Shown here piece by piece: positions 1 through 23,110 of a DNA stretch of 64,000 bases. The stretch comes from Oasisia sp. SBJ-2009 (taxonomy: Eukaryota; Annelida; Polychaeta; Sabellida; Siboglinidae): the NCBI GenBank assembly GCA_964017155.1, contig OZ024861.1, forward strand, positions 50,188,513 to 50,252,512, read 5' to 3'. How positions within the stretch are numbered: position 1 is the first letter of the stretch; each line of letters opens with the position of its first letter. The notes under the pieces are model-generated. The model was given only the letters and a program-made list of their open reading frames with translations. It did no database searches and had not been told where the DNA came from. A program made the translations under genes and the position numbers.

Positions 1-118
1 TCATAGGGAGTATATTATATGTGATTTGTAAGACATAGACATTACAACTACGCGACATTTATTAATCAAAAATATGTTTATTACTTTTACAGATGAGCAT
101 AGACTATATACACAGCGC

Positions 119-1735
119 AAGATGCTCTGGAGATTATTCTTAATGGAGGTGAAAGTGACTTTGAAAGCAGTGATGACGAAGAAATAACTGAGTTGGTGAT
201 CGACGCAGAAGAAGTACCAGATCATGAAGTTGATGATTACTTTAGTTCAAGTGATGATGAGCCATTATCGTCATATCGAACAAATCGTCGATCATACCAG
301 TGGGAAGATGGCGCATTTTTGCCGCCCGATGCTGCATTAATTCCCGATCCGATGGAACCCTCAGCTCGCGAAATTACCCCGTACATGTATTACAAACTGT
401 TCATTACCGATGACATGATGGAGAAGGCTGCATATCACACAAACCTAAACAGTGTGCAGAAAAATGGCGTGTCAATGAAGACAACCAAATGGAGCTTGAA
501 CAGCTCACAGACATGTCTCTCAGGATGGGTTTAGTTCATATGCCAAATGTCAGATGGGAGGCAGATTGCTGATACCCAGCAGTGGCTGATATAATGTCGC
601 GAACCCGGTTCGAGTCACTGATGACAATTAACTATCCATTTCGTTGACAATACAACACCCACTGAAGCTGCGAAGAAAGCGGATACATACTGGAAACTGC
701 GTCCATGGACAGACGCTCTAAGTAAGAATTAAATGTCTAAAAGTGACACCCCAAGAGTACCATTCAGTTGATGAAGTGATGGTACTTAGCGTTCAAAGGG
801 AAGCCGTTGTTACAACAGTTCTCGCCCGCAAAACCACACAAGTGGGGCTTCAAACTGTGGACCAGATGCGGGGTGTCTGCATGGCTTCATGTACGACTTC
901 GATTTGTATCAGGGCAATTATAAGGAACCAACGGTACGAAGTGCGTAAGAGTTTGGAATGAGTGGGGACGTTGTCCTGAAATTGGTGTCAACATTACCAA
1001 CGAACCGAAATTTCAAGATCAGCGCCGACAATTAACTTCTTCACAAGCATTCCACTTGTCGAGAAACTGAAAGCGGATAGATTTTTGTTCACCGGCACAA
1101 TCCGCCCAAATCGTCTGAAAGGTTGCCCGCGCCTCTGTTGATCGAAAAAGAGCTGAAGAAGAATGGTCGGGGATCAGCTGATCATCGCCTCACAAGAAAC
1201 GGAAGCATCACAGCAGTACGTTGGTATGACAACCGGGCGGTGAACTTGGTGTTCTCCTTTGTCTGACGTGAACCCCTCGACATGGTGAAACGCCATGACA
1301 GGAAGCTATACATGCCTATGCGTTGATGTCCCCAGGCCAAACATATCGTCAAAACCTACAACATGTACATTGGAGATGTTGACAAGCTTGATATGTTGTG
1401 TGCTCTGTACAAACCAACTGTCAAATCCAGACGCTGGTATGGATGCACACAATCATCATGGCCGTCCGTCTCCAATGCATGGTTGCTGTATAGCAGGCAC
1501 CGGAAGGAGCTCCATGGTACTTCCAAAACCATGCCGCTTAGAATCTTCCAGGCGAAAATCGCTAGCGGTCTTGTGGCAGCTGGAAGCACCGGCACTGCCA
1601 AAAAAGAAAAGGAAGGTCCAGGGACACCCAGATGACGACCCCAGAAAGGATGGTCCGACCATCAGCCTCTGTGGTAGAAGAAACGCCAGAGATGTGTACT
1701 ATGCCCATAGATATAAATAGAACACCCCACTAGAA
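119..1735 (+). pseudogene. Decayed piggyBac-type transposase
   Basis: Translation in shifting frames gives the usual order of a piggyBac (DDE_Tnp_1_7) transposase. An acidic Asp/Ser/Glu-rich N-terminus lies at about 119-300. The stretch near 540-620 has the 'NVRW...ADIMSRTRFE' pattern. The block at about 740-800 contains 'TPQEYHSVDEVM'. The block at 1360-1450 reads 'YNMYIGDVDKLDML' and then 'SRRWY'. In active family members these blocks form the RNase H-fold cut-and-paste nuclease. Here at least three frameshifts and several stops (for example after 534 and 961) break the frame, so this copy cannot encode an active enzyme. No terminal inverted repeat or TTAA site could be placed. The family call is from known piggyBac motif order; inactivity is seen directly. 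Confidence 0.8.
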
Positions 1736-1740
1736 CAAGA

Positions 1741-3090
1741 TGGCTTGGCCGCTATCAGTTGACACATGATACTTCGAAGTCAACACGGCTGGTGACATCC
1801 AGGCTATAGCACGGCAGAAAGGCCACTGCAGTGCCTGTATACACATAGACTGCACCAAGTTTTCTACATAATTATCACGTTATTTATTTACTGACATCAG
1901 TTAGCCAGTGTTGTTTAATTGTGTACAATGTGTTCAAACAGTTGCCTCTCTGATATGCCAGTATGAAACAAATCAACAGGCTTATACTTAGTATACAGTG
2001 TCTCGCTGTGTGAGGGGTGAGTACAGCTTAGTACTATTTAATTTGTTCTACCAGATCCACAATTGTTGTGGTGTTTTACAAAAAACATCATTTAAAAATC
2101 AACCAACTGAAGTCCGTCCTCCAAAGACATTGGAGAGAACACCCACACCTATATAATTAATTACAATTTTACAGATTAAAAAACACACCATGCAAAGTGG
2201 ATGGGAGAATAGGGAAAACAACAACAAAACAGAGCTGCCAACATTACTAACAACAACAGTAGTAGAAAAGGTAGAAAAGTAGTAATATATTAAGATAGTG
2301 TCAATGGTAATAACAATAAATAAATAAAATGAGACAAACTACAACAAAACAACAGGGATGTCATGGTAACAGGTTTTCTTTAAATGACCACAGTTTCCCT
2401 TTCATGTCCCCCTAAACAGAATTAGTTTGGTCATTTCATGACGGGATGATGCATATTCCCATGTGCGATAATCTGAGTGTTTTTTTTTTGGCATATGTCT
2501 ATGTCTTCACAATGACTGTTGTAGCCAGCATGTCTCCAAATGGATTAACGTTGTTCACACCAGTGTCAACCACCGAACTGGCCAGAGACAGAGTAGGCTA
2601 GCCATCTGGGATATTTACCTCAGGTTAAACTCATTTCCAGCTCACAACCCTTCCTCTAATGACTATAATTTTATAAGCTGGAGGCTACAACCCATCCCAC
2701 TGGATCATTATTCACATAGCCGAGGAACCACAGTGACCAATATTTAGATCCCTACCCCAACCATTTATATCTATGACCCCAACACAGTGAAGCAACTCAA
2801 AACATTCAACAGCTGGCCCTGCTGGCCCTGCTGGCCTAGCCCAGAAATGAATCATGAGCTGTGCCTAGGGCTACGGGCACAGCGAAACACAAATCAACCA
2901 AGTTAAACATTTCGTTTTAGCAGACTTTTTTACATTTATTGTGTTGTTCAACAGTTCTATTCTATATCCTGCCAGTGAGTACTACGGCACTTTCTGCCGT
3001 GCTAGTGAATTATCGCCTGTGGTCCACAGCGGCTTCGGTGCAGCGGGCCAGCTTATCACTCTATATGGGAATGATTAATGATCTAACTCT
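1741..3090. other. Gene-free stretch, possible insertion inside the piggyBac copy
   Basis: I see no coding similarity here. The sequence is AT-rich, with a short CTGGCC triplication near 2815-2840. It lies between the catalytic part of the piggyBac remnant and what looks like its C-terminal finger, so it may be an inserted element, but no flanking repeat or inverted ends were found. Confidence 0.4.
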
Positions 3091-3097
3091 GTGACTA

Positions 3098-3193
3098 CGC
3101 CCATGCAGGAAAAGCAGCGTTCTCCTATGTGAAGTGTAGCAAGTGCAACGTCTGGCTTTGCCTGAACAAAGACCGCAACTGCTTCGTTTAGCA
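3098..3193 (+). pseudogene. piggyBac C-terminal Cys-rich finger fragment
   Basis: A short frame reads 'KCSKCNVWLCLNKDRNCF' followed by a stop. This CxxC...C...C spacing is the cross-brace finger at the C-terminus of many piggyBac-derived transposases, which binds the element ends. It is on the same strand as the transposase remnant ending near 1735, so it is probably the displaced tail of the same copy. The link is inferred; the motif is seen directly. Confidence 0.6.
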
Positions 3194-3351
3194 TGCAAAC
3201 ACATACATACATTAATTTATGTTACCTTTTAAACTATGTTACTCATTTGTAAACATCAGTAGGTTAGAGGTAATAATAATACAGTCGATCATGTATAGTT
3301 ATTTAATTTTTATTTATTTTTTGGAATATCTCGTCTATAATGCCCAATGTA

Positions 3352-3353
<2 letters not shown>

Positions 3354-3431
<78 letters not shown>
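3354..3431. repeat. (TA)n microsatellite
   Basis: About 75 bp of uninterrupted TA dinucleotides, some 280 bp upstream of the MFSD9 start codon. The 'ORF' running through it is only a repeat of Tyr-Ile. Confidence 0.95.
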
Positions 3432-3434
<3 letters not shown>

Positions 3435-3707
3435 ACATTAAAAAAACGAAGTCAATTAAGGTAATTTATGTGATGTTTTGATTGGGAATTTGAATTCAGG
3501 GCCAACAAATAGAACATTCATTGCATATCAATTTTTCTTGCATGCTTTCTATGCGTGGGCATTAAAGGGTTAAACATAAAATTATTTACATGGTCTGGTC
3601 TCCATTTTCGCGCACTCTGCTGTTACGATTTAGCGGTGCACTCATTTCACGCGACACGGAATAACATCCGGCGGCAACGTGACAGCGAGGTTGACACAAC
3701 GTCAACG

Positions 3708-13690
<9,983 letters not shown>

Positions 13691-13840
13691 CGACAGGTCA
13701 GGGTGACTTAGCAGTTTTTCATCCAACTAGGAAAATGGCTGCCTTCAGCTGTGTGTAAGAACGTACGTAGACTAATTTCATACACATCAGCATCTGTTTC
13801 CGTCAAATGTGTTCAACTACTTCCATTGTTGGCACTCAAA

Positions 13841-14802
13841 TGGGGTAACAAGTTGGAAGAATACAGGTCGAAATGGTGACAAATCCAAAAGGGTGATAAC
13901 CAAAACGGCAACACGTTAAAACGCCGACAAACCAAATGGCGAAATGCCAAAACGGCGACATACTTTTTTTACAATGAGTGGCTTGCATTAATGATTTATG
14001 TTTTAATCTCAGTTCCAAAGACAGAGTTCACACCTCTACATAAGACTGGCTTCATGCTGATAGTCAAAACAACACCAGAGCTTACCAGCCACACACACTA
14101 GAGTTAATTGCATTTGCTCTTGACCTGACAAAAATGTGTTACATTCGTTCTCACATTGGCAAAGACAACAAGTTATGACATTGTTCTAGCCACCAAGGAA
14201 GCACCTTTGAAGCAGTAAACACAAGCCCGGGACAGGCTAGGTAGCCGGTTTCATGCATCTATAGATGCCAACATTATGCATGGTTCTAAATAAAACACTA
14301 TAAAAACAAACTTCCTAAAATTTTTGATTTTATATGTATGAAAATTTGTATACACTGGGTATATATTTCCCGTTTTTGACCACATTCACATAGTAATATT
14401 CCTATGAAAATACACACTGTGTCGTAATTATCAATGCATTACAATAAAGAGTCTCAGTGATTCAGTTATGATCATTATACGTAGAGTTATGACTTTTTAT
14501 GAAACACATAAAAATATTTCCTAATTGCAATATGTCAAACACAGTATTAAAGTTATTGTTTGTTTTGTATGTGCTGGCACCCTTGTTATCAATCACATTG
14601 TCCGATACCATGATGTCAATGACTTTGCTGTTCATGCCTCTTTGTTATAATTATATATATATATCTTGTAGATTGGCAGAAAAGTTTAACTGTTGGGTGC
14701 ACCTTTTTGAAATTGTCACCATTTTGGTTATTGCAGTTTTAGATTTGTCATTGTTTTGGTTGTCGCCATTTTGGATTTGTTACCGTTTTGACCTCTACCC
14801 CA
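13841..14802. mobile_element. Non-autonomous DNA-transposon-like element with motif-rich inverted ends
   Basis: The left end (TGGGGTA... then GGTCGAAATGGTGACAAAT) is mirrored at the right end (ATTTGTTACCGTTTTGACC...TACCCCA). Both ends contain strings of a roughly 13-bp motif, AAATGGYGACAAMY, in inverted orientation at the two ends (13,885-13,965 and 14,706-14,790). The interior has no transposase. A target duplication could not be fixed. The structure resembles a MITE; the superfamily is unknown. Confidence 0.65.
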
Positions 14803-14806
14803 TCAG

Positions 14807-16405
14807 AATTATCACAGAGCAAAAACAGTCCTAATTGTAATTTGATTTTACAATTTATTACGTTTCTGAACAAATTATTCTACTGGAGTGGTGACTTCCA
14901 AGTATAATTTAGACTGATGGCTTTTCCATCCCATACATAGCTAATTGACCACTGCAGATAACATATTAATATAATAAATACATATATGACACATTACAAT
15001 AGTGTACTGTATATTATAATATAATATCTGTAATTATACAAACTGAACAACATTTTGTTATTGTTTTTATAATGCTCAATCATATTTAGCATTTCTATGG
15101 TAACAATTGGTATGTTAAATTGCTGTAATCTGTCCACCATAGTATACATCGATTGTAGGATGAATGTTTTAATTTTGTGATAAAATACTCTTATATAAAG
15201 GCAGTCGTGCAATATTGGCCAAAATGACAAGTATATTTTTAAACAGTTGGTAATTTAATTAAAGAGAGGCTACCATTTATTGATATCATAAAATCATATA
15301 CAGTATAAGCAACATCTTGCATCGTACTGATAACATAAGTTGTACTGCTGAAACGTGTTTTGGGAAGAAAGTATTTGTGCAGATGGGAGTGTGCATATTT
15401 GAAGGTGTGGCTTCGAGTCCAACTAATCAGTCATCGCAATTCAGGGATATCAGTGATTTTTGTTAAATCAACATTAAACTGTTGAATCTAAAGGTTGTTT
15501 CTGCTCTATTAAAACATTTAAGCAGTATGTTAGAATAGAGAATATTGTTTCTACTATATGACATGATCTTATAACAGAAACAAATGTAGAACCTTTGGTT
15601 ATCTTCTACTTAATATAATATTTATGGAACAATCAGATCAATACAGTGGGACCAGGTGAATGTTATAATGAACCAACAGAAATAGACCATTGGTACTCCA
15701 TACAAACATGTATTCCTATGTAATGGTCTGTCAAGAATTTCCTTTTTGAGGGACTATTTAAGGTTATTGTTGTCTTTCAGGTTTCTTAATTGTGACGTTT
15801 GTTCTGCTGACAGGTTCAATTTGTTTATTATTCCGTGTGTAGCTGGCTATTTGGCCAGGTTCAGTTCGTGTTCATTTCAAAGTATGTTAATGAGTTGTTA
15901 AGTTTTCATTGAACTATGCAAATGTATTTAATGAGAATTTAATGTATTGACACATAGATCAGATATACGTTGACATTGTTTGTTATTCTTTAGTTGCCAT
16001 AGAAACAGTGTCATTAATATTAGTTGTTCACATGAACTGATTCCCTCCACAGCATGGAATGTAAGTGAGGGGATGATTGTCAAATAAAAAACAAATATTC
16101 TCTTGTTTTGTTGTTGTACCATATTTATTTATACAAATAGTATATCAGAAAATGTTAGAAATTCAAACAATCATTGCACATCACTTGTTTGTGACAAGAT
16201 TCTGTCGGTAGATAATTTGGAGAATTCCTTGTTGTCTTAAATTGATCTGGCGGCCACCACTTAATCGGCCGCCAGATAATTAAGTAGCGGCCGCCAGAAA
16301 ATATATATTCACTGTGGCACCAACGGACTTCCGTGGATACCCTCCGTGTCCAAATGCCCTTTTATGGCTGTTACTATGTACAAACATATATTTAAGTTTG
16401 GGGAT
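14807..16405. other. Intergenic, no gene recognised
   Basis: AT-rich sequence. A few short frames exist (for example 14,994-15,230 minus) but none has recognisable similarity. GC-poor composition argues against exons. Confidence 0.5.
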
Positions 16406-16413
16406 AGCATTAG

Positions 16414-18159
16414 CAGGGGCGTCGATCCGGTTTTAAAAGTGGGGGGGGGGACGGGGGACCAATTTATATAGACATATGTATGTATAATAATATATATATA
16501 TATATATTATATGTCATATAATATATAGTATAATATGTTATAAGTATTTTTTTAATATAAATCATAATTCATTGTTGGTCTGGTGCTAATTCAAAACTAA
16601 AAAAAGCCTTGGTGTTATGCTATTTATAATAGTTATGTTGACAACATATATTTGAAGAGGGGCCATGACCTACCCCAATCACTGAATATTTAGGGGTAGA
16701 CTTTGGACCAGGGCTTTATGCAGGATAAAATTATTGCCAGTCACCCGTTTTGGTGGACACATGAATGTTAACTGTTAAGCTAGTTTACAAACTTTCAAGT
16801 GTGCCTGATGACCTGAAATGGGCTAAAAACACACATATGACACCATTTACACTCACTTTCAAGGAAGGCATAACTAACGATATCTATGCTATGGTTTTCG
16901 AAGACTTTTTTACTCCGTCCACCTCCCGTGTGAAAAGATGCAGAGCTTACAAATCCCACCTTTTGGCAAAGAAATTTGTCATCACTAAAATGAGATGAAA
17001 TTACACAAAGTGTATAAATCCTCTGGTTCCGCCGTAGGCGATATAATAGGCGATATAAATATCCACCAGGGCTACCAGGCTGCAATCCAAGGGGTCACAG
17101 GGCAAACAACATTTAATAATCTATTATGTGCTTCATGGCTATATATAAATACAAGAGTGCAAAATGACAGAGCCCGGCATGATGAATATTTACTGGACTT
17201 AGATCAAGTTGCGGGCTGCTGCCAACCAAGCAATTTATCTAGTGATTTTCCACTAGGTAGTCGGAAGTTTAGTTCTTATTATTAATTTAACTACTAGACC
17301 GATGTAGGGTTTTTAAGAGAAGGGAGTGATCAGTCTCGCTATATATGCCTATAAATTTGTTTTATGAACTGAAAAAGTATGAGGACATTTCCTATGCTGA
17401 CCCCCTCAGACCGTGGGGTGGTCAGCGTCCCCCTCGTCCCCTACTAATCGACGCCAATGCTGTGCCTGTGTAGAACTTCCCAATCCAACATTTTGGCAAA
17501 GAAATTTGTCATCACTTAAATGGGAATCTGTTACACAAAGTGCACGAATCCGCCGCTTCTGTCGTAGGCGATAAGCATCAAGCGGGCGAGGGGTGGAAGT
17601 GCAACACAAATGTCATCATTTAAAATGTGCTTGATGGCTAGAACCTATTAATAATATCAACACAAGGTTGATAGAGCCCGGCAGCGGCTTACATTTTTCC
17701 GGTAGTTATAAACTTTCCGATTGGCCTTTCTGCGCGACAAATTAAAAATCATCAATGTGCAGCGAAATAACAAAGCCTTTTTGGTATAAATGCCACCGGC
17801 TGTTCGATAACTGTCCTATGATAACTACTGTGAAGAGTTGTTTAAAATTTCATTCAATACATTAAAATATTACGCGTGTTTAAATAACTATCACGGATTA
17901 TGGCGCACTGACAGCAAAACTTGCCTCAAAACTTGTTTGCCTCGTGTTAATTTGCGATAAATAACTTTGCTGAACTTCATATCGCGAGTCTATTGTCTAT
18001 ACCAGCATTTAAGAGAGAGGAGTGTTGAGTCAGGCTATATGCTTCGCAATTTTTCTGAACTGAAAAGTGGGGGGGACAATTCCTATGCTGTCCCCGCCGC
18101 CTTGAAAAGTGGGGGGGGGGGGACGCGTCCCCCCCGTCCCCCACCGATCGACGCCCATG
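16414..18159. mobile_element. hAT-like non-autonomous DNA transposon
   Basis: An 8-bp direct repeat AGCATTAG flanks the element at 16406-16413 and 18160-18167. Its ends are inverted: CAGGGGCGTCGATC at the left and GATCGACGCCCATG at the right. An 8-bp duplication and a CAGGG-type end are typical of hAT transposons. Both ends run into poly-G/poly-C tracts of 9-12 bases. No hAT transposase is present. The right-hand part is partly duplicated inside: 16,970-17,450 matches 17,494-18,158, including a second degenerate right end near 17,440. Confidence 0.8.
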
Positions 18160-18167
18160 AGCATTAG

Positions 18168-19353
18168 GGTTAGGTTGAAGGTACGTTTAGCAAGATTGAC
18201 CTTTCGTGTTTTACATGCATTTGAACGTGAGTGTTTAGCAAGTAGCTACCTTCGCGATTACATGCATTTGGACATGGAGGTGTAGCAAATAGCCACCTTT
18301 GATTATGCAGTCGACTACTTGGACTGGGTGCTCGTGCTGCCACCTAGGAGACAACACAGTCCCGTCACCTAGCGTGGTAGTGGAGTAGGAGTCAGAGCAC
18401 AGTTAGACTTCCTGGTCTAACTCATACGAATGTAGTACCTTAATAATTTTCATTTGAGATTTTGAAAAATTCTTTTTATGTGAAATGAGTACAGTAGGAC
18501 AGGCATACCAGTAGGTCCAGTGCTATGATGTATCTGCAGTGCAATGACGCATGTTAGGCAGAGTGTAGTTAGCGTAGTTATTTTTAGCCATTTTTTCTTA
18601 CATGACCCTGCGAATGCAGAAAAGCGTGCTCAGTTTGGTCAATATTGAGGGGCAGAACACATGCATGCATTTTAAGAGAGCCTGAGATATGCTTTTTTGA
18701 CGAAATTTGATCAGCATATCAGTGACATGACTGCAGTGATTGTGTTAAAATTTTCTCAGGTCGAGTTTCCTTATAATCTGACAAAACGCTAACATGGCCG
18801 CCAATGGGAAAATCAACAGTGCTCTGTGCCCAGTAGTATACATGGTTTCACTAGGACACCAAATCACCATTTTCATACACATATACCAAAAACATATCAA
18901 CCACAATTGAACTGTAGAATAACAAATAACAATTAGTAAATAGAAATCTTTCAAGTGAATGGTAATGTCTAAATACTTATCAAGCACACACGCACGCGCA
19001 CGCACGCACGCACGCACACACGTACGCGGCCACACATGCAAAAAACGCACGCATCTTCTCGTATGCTACTTGGTGTAGAGGATTATATCAGCAGTGTTTT
19101 AGTGAGTTCTGGAGGCTGTACATGTAATCTTCTTAGCCTGCGAAACTAGATACTGTGTCACAATCGGTCAAAGCACGGAATGTTGTGAATAAAAAATTGC
19201 ATAGTTCTTCTGGATTTCTTGGTTATGCCGTTCCAATAAATATGTCGCCAGGTGTTTTCAAGCAGATGATATCTGCCATGCCATGCAGACGGGGAAAGAT
19301 AGAGAAAGTTATTCGGCGTCTTAAGAAAAACTACACAAGTTATTATTTCGTGC
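18168..19353. other. Intergenic, with a short CA/CG-rich tract
   Basis: An (ACGC)n/(CA)n tract lies at about 18,988-19,025. The frame at 19,155-19,361 plus ('GYAVPINMSPGVFKQM') is not recognised. Nothing else is supported. Confidence 0.45.
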
Positions 19354-20983
19354 TAGAATAGCTTCAGTCGTATCACAGTTTCCACCGTGGTTTGTGATGA
19401 CGGGTCAAAAACCGCTAAAAAGTGCGCTAAAAAGAGTAACCACACTACACGACACGTAGGAAAGCATTCGTTTATTTTGAAAATGCCCCAGCAGCAACGA
19501 GCAAAAGGATATATGCAAGTGCTCAACATTTTGTAAGGATTCAGGAAGGCCAAATACTCCAAAAAGCCGCCATTGTCATGGTAACATTTACCAAAGTGTA
19601 CTTTAGTCAATCTAACAATAACTACATCCCACATCTATATATGCCAGTTATAACATGCAACAGTATTATATGACTATATAACAGTATTATATGACTATTC
19701 TAATCAAATCTTAACCCAATACTATTGGCACGATCAAAATTATATAACCATATTTATATGACTATACTAATAAAACCTTAACCCAATATTATTCACACAC
19801 ACAAAAATATATAACCGTATTATATAACTATTATAATAAAACCATAACCAAATAAAACTGACACTATCAAAACGATATAACAGTATTGATATGTGAATAT
19901 TCTAATAAACACTTAACCCAATATCATTCATACGATTAGAAACTATATAACAGTATTTATGTATGACAATCAAACCTTAACCCAATATCATTCACACGAT
20001 CATCAATTATGTAACAGTATTTATAATATATGTGTATTCTAATAAAACCTTATCCCATGCAATGCATACGATCAAACACTATATTATAACAGTATTTATA
20101 TAAATGTACTGCAATAAAACCTTAACCCAATTGCACATGACCAACCAAAAACTATATAACAATGTATGACTATTATAATAAAACCTTACCCCATTACCAT
20201 TCGCGCGATCATAAGCTATGTCTCCAAACATGACTATTCTAATAGACCCTTAAACCAATACTAATCGTGCGAGCAACACCATCATAACTCTCCTACGTAC
20301 AATATTAAGTACACATCTAATACTACATACTATCTAGACCGTCGTGGACCATCACCGTGATTTGATTACAGTATTAACAGATCCCGACATGGCGATGCGA
20401 TCCCCTTGTGACTATACATAGGCTTTTGAGATGTGGAGGTAGGTAGTACTGTACATGGTTCCGAATTTTTTGACAGTTTCCTAAACATTTTAACGGATAT
20501 ATTTTGCAGGTAGAAATCAGTAACAAAATTAAATGTATTGCTGTTAAATAAACTATTTCGTTACAACTAAAAGTACTTGATCATAATTATGCTTCGCTAC
20601 GCACTATCTCGCCCGTACTTACATGTGTTTTGTGTTACATACAACCAGTCCTATCAACATATCCTTTTTAAATGGTTAAACACATAACGTCCTATGAACA
20701 TTTCTTTTGTCTACGCTTTTACAATGATTCATTTCGCGACAGGATCTGAGACCTTTACGATCAGTCTTTACAATTTATAGTCTTGTAAAGCAGGATATTT
20801 ATAATCGGTTGAATGACGACTCCCTGTATTAGATCGCATCGCGTCGCATCCTCCTTCAATCACTCTCTCCGTCTGCCTTCTTCAGTTTATTCTTTAGCAA
20901 CGAGATTCACGTTGTAGTTCATCATAGCTGCAATTTTCTCAACCTAAAACAAATGACAATGACTGCGACATCAATCAAACAAA
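19354..20983 (-). repeat. Dispersed 1.65-kb repeat, copy 1
   Basis: From TAGAATAGCTTCAGTCG to GACATCAATCAAACAAA the sequence matches 37,024-38,715 at roughly 90% by eye, in the same orientation. Its middle is a loose tandem array of about 60-80-bp units containing ATAAAACCTTAACCCAATA. On the minus strand both copies end in TTTGTTTTAG followed by an 18-codon frame with a stop (20,887-20,943 here), which looks like a terminal exon. The similarity stops close to where the DIRS coding region starts, so it may be the 3' untranslated end of that DIRS family. Confidence 0.85.
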
Positions 20984-20998
20984 TAGACAATGCTATCT

Positions 20999-22420
20999 CT
21001 AATGATCTCCTGTTGGGTGCAGAATTGATTCTGCAGCCACTACCGGTCCTAATTGGATGCGATTGGCAGAATAGAGAGATAAAAGGTCCTTGAGATAAAA
21101 GTCGGTGAAGGTGTTATGACAGCGCCAGGTACCAGTTCGCAGAATCTGTTCCATGGAGGCCTGTCTGTGGAATGCCAGCGATGCACCCATGTTTCATACC
21201 TGGTGTGCCTTAAGTTAACCTTGTGGAACTCAAGGAAAGGTGTAGGGGAATTTGTGTAGCACTCCAGAATCGTTTTCCGGATCCAACCGGAGATTGTGGA
21301 TGGTAAAATGTCTCGTTTATGCCCTGGTTTGAACGACACAAAGAGGAGGCGCTTGTGCTCCCTCAAAGCATGGACCTTTCTAAGTAGAATCTTAGTGCCC
21401 GTATTGGGCAGAGGAGTCAGTCTTCAGGCATGTCATTGCTCAAATGACAGTCAAATGCTAGAATAGTGCATGAAAGCACGCATTTCAGGCCCTTGCCCAA
21501 TACTTGCGTCTTTGATATGAATGACAGGCCTACTCGTAGAGTCACCTGTGTCCAGCCTGTGGTCCGTTGTAGTCGGGCATGCTCAAAAGCATGGATTTCG
21601 CCCCGACATTTGCCGGAAGCAAGCGCAATGAGGAACACTATCTTCCATGTAAGCAGCTGATCCGATGCTTGGTCTAGCGGTTCGAAAGGTTCAATGCTGA
21701 CAAAACTAAGGCGAGATTCCACTCTGGAAAATAACTTTGATGTTGCCCCTGTTCCATTTCTATATTTCGAAGTAGCGACTTCAGTGCAGGATTCCATCTT
21801 ATTTCCGCACCGGAAGTGGCACAAAAAGTGCTGGCGATTGTCATCTGATAACACGCAACGGTCGAGATGGCCAAATGTTTCTCCGTGTGAAGGTGGAGAA
21901 GAAAATCCGACAACACATTCCCAGAAGCCGAGAGTGGATTAATGTTTTGTATGTTACACCAAGCAGTGAATATCCTCCACTTGGACTCATACATCGCCAG
22001 AGTAGATTCTCGCTGGGGTCTACTGATATGGGAGGCAACGTCGACCATAAAGCCTCTGCTGCAGAGGGCATCCTGGAAACTCTCCACGCGAGTAGCTGGA
22101 GATTGAACGGATCGCGATGGATCTGACCTCGAGACTGGGATAGTAACTGAGGAATGTTGGCTATCCAGAGTGGATAACATCCACAAGAGTAGTGGGAACC
22201 AGATTGCCTGCGGCCAGTATGGGGCAATAAGTATCTGTTCGCACTGGTCCCGTTGGGCTTTATCGAGCACCCCTGGTAACAGAGTTGGTGGTGGGTATGC
22301 GTGGGCCAAAAGTGTCTTCCAGCTCATTGACAGAGCATCTACTGCCACGGCTAATGGATCTGGAACGGGGGACACAAATAGTGGAAGTTTATGATTCCAC
22401 CTCGTTGCAAACAGACCCAA
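20999..22420 (-). pseudogene. DIRS tyrosine recombinase
   Basis: The first part (22,420-22,200) is the linker 'LFATRWNHKLPLFVSPVPDP'. The core-binding domain has 'TLAMYESKWRIFTAWCN' and 'SDFLLHLH'. The catalytic domain has 'ASGKCRGEIHAF' (box I region), a His/Arg box near 21,180, and the likely nucleophile Tyr in 'FTDFYLKDL' near 21,090. Integration in this class goes through a phosphotyrosine intermediate. Frameshifts near 21,850, 21,400 and 21,190 inactivate the copy. The C-terminus 'LGPVVAAESILHPTG' ends at the stop just right of 20,999. Confidence 0.85.
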
Positions 22421-22444
22421 TTATGGGATTCCCCATTCCCCGAG

Positions 22445-23110
22445 TCAATGCTCGGAAGAAGATGGGTGTTGAGAACATTCTGTACCTGACATCTGGGAAG
22501 GGCGTGACAGGATTTCTGCAAGGATGTTCAATCTCCCCGGGATGTGTCGTGCCCGAAGCACTATCTGATTGCCCTGACACATTTCTTGGTCCGTCTGCAC
22601 AGCTGTATTGATCGTGTTCCGCCCTGCTTGTTGATGTAGGACACTACAGTGGAGTTGTCTGACGCAACCAGGACTTTCAGACCCATAAGCTTCCACAGCC
22701 AGTGGAACATGGCTCTGTGAATGGCTTCTAACTCGAGTACGTTTCTCGGTTGTTGTCCATACACCGGACACCGTCAATGCATTCCAATGTGCTCCCCAGC
22801 CGATGTTCGATGCATCCGTGAACAACTGGGTGTCTGGTTCTGTCAGGGTAACTGGTGCTACTCTCAGAACATTGTGTGCTGACATCCACCATTGGAGTTT
22901 TTCCTCCGCCGTGGGGGAAAGAGGTATCCACGTGTTGCTGGTTAAAGCATCGAAATGCCAATGTTGAAAGATGCAATGTTGGGCTTCGCGGGTGTGCAGC
23001 CATCCCAGAGGAACCAGTTTTTCTGTGGACGCAAAGAGACCGAGCATGATCTGCCACGTATGAGCACATCCTCATTGGCTTAGCAGGAATGAGCGAATAA
23101 ATGCTTTGAT
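22445..23110 (-). pseudogene. DIRS RT thumb and RNase H
   Basis: The frame continues the RT after the insertion ('KIKAFIRSFLLSQ' spans the empty site), then reads 'LGLFASTEKLVPLGWLHTRE' across a frame change. The RNase H block follows with 'LFTDASNIGWGAH' (catalytic Asp), 'ELEAIHRAMFHW' in a second frame, 'VASDNSTVVSYINKQGG' and 'LRARHIPGRLNILAEILSR'. At least two frameshifts are present. RNase H degrades the RNA strand during reverse transcription in active relatives. Confidence 0.85.

Noticed and set aside
20887..20943. Terminal exon 'VEKIAAMMNYNV...' as part of a real host gene
   Set aside because: It is present in two dispersed repeats, with only amino-acid-changing differences and no upstream exon; kept only as a repeat feature.
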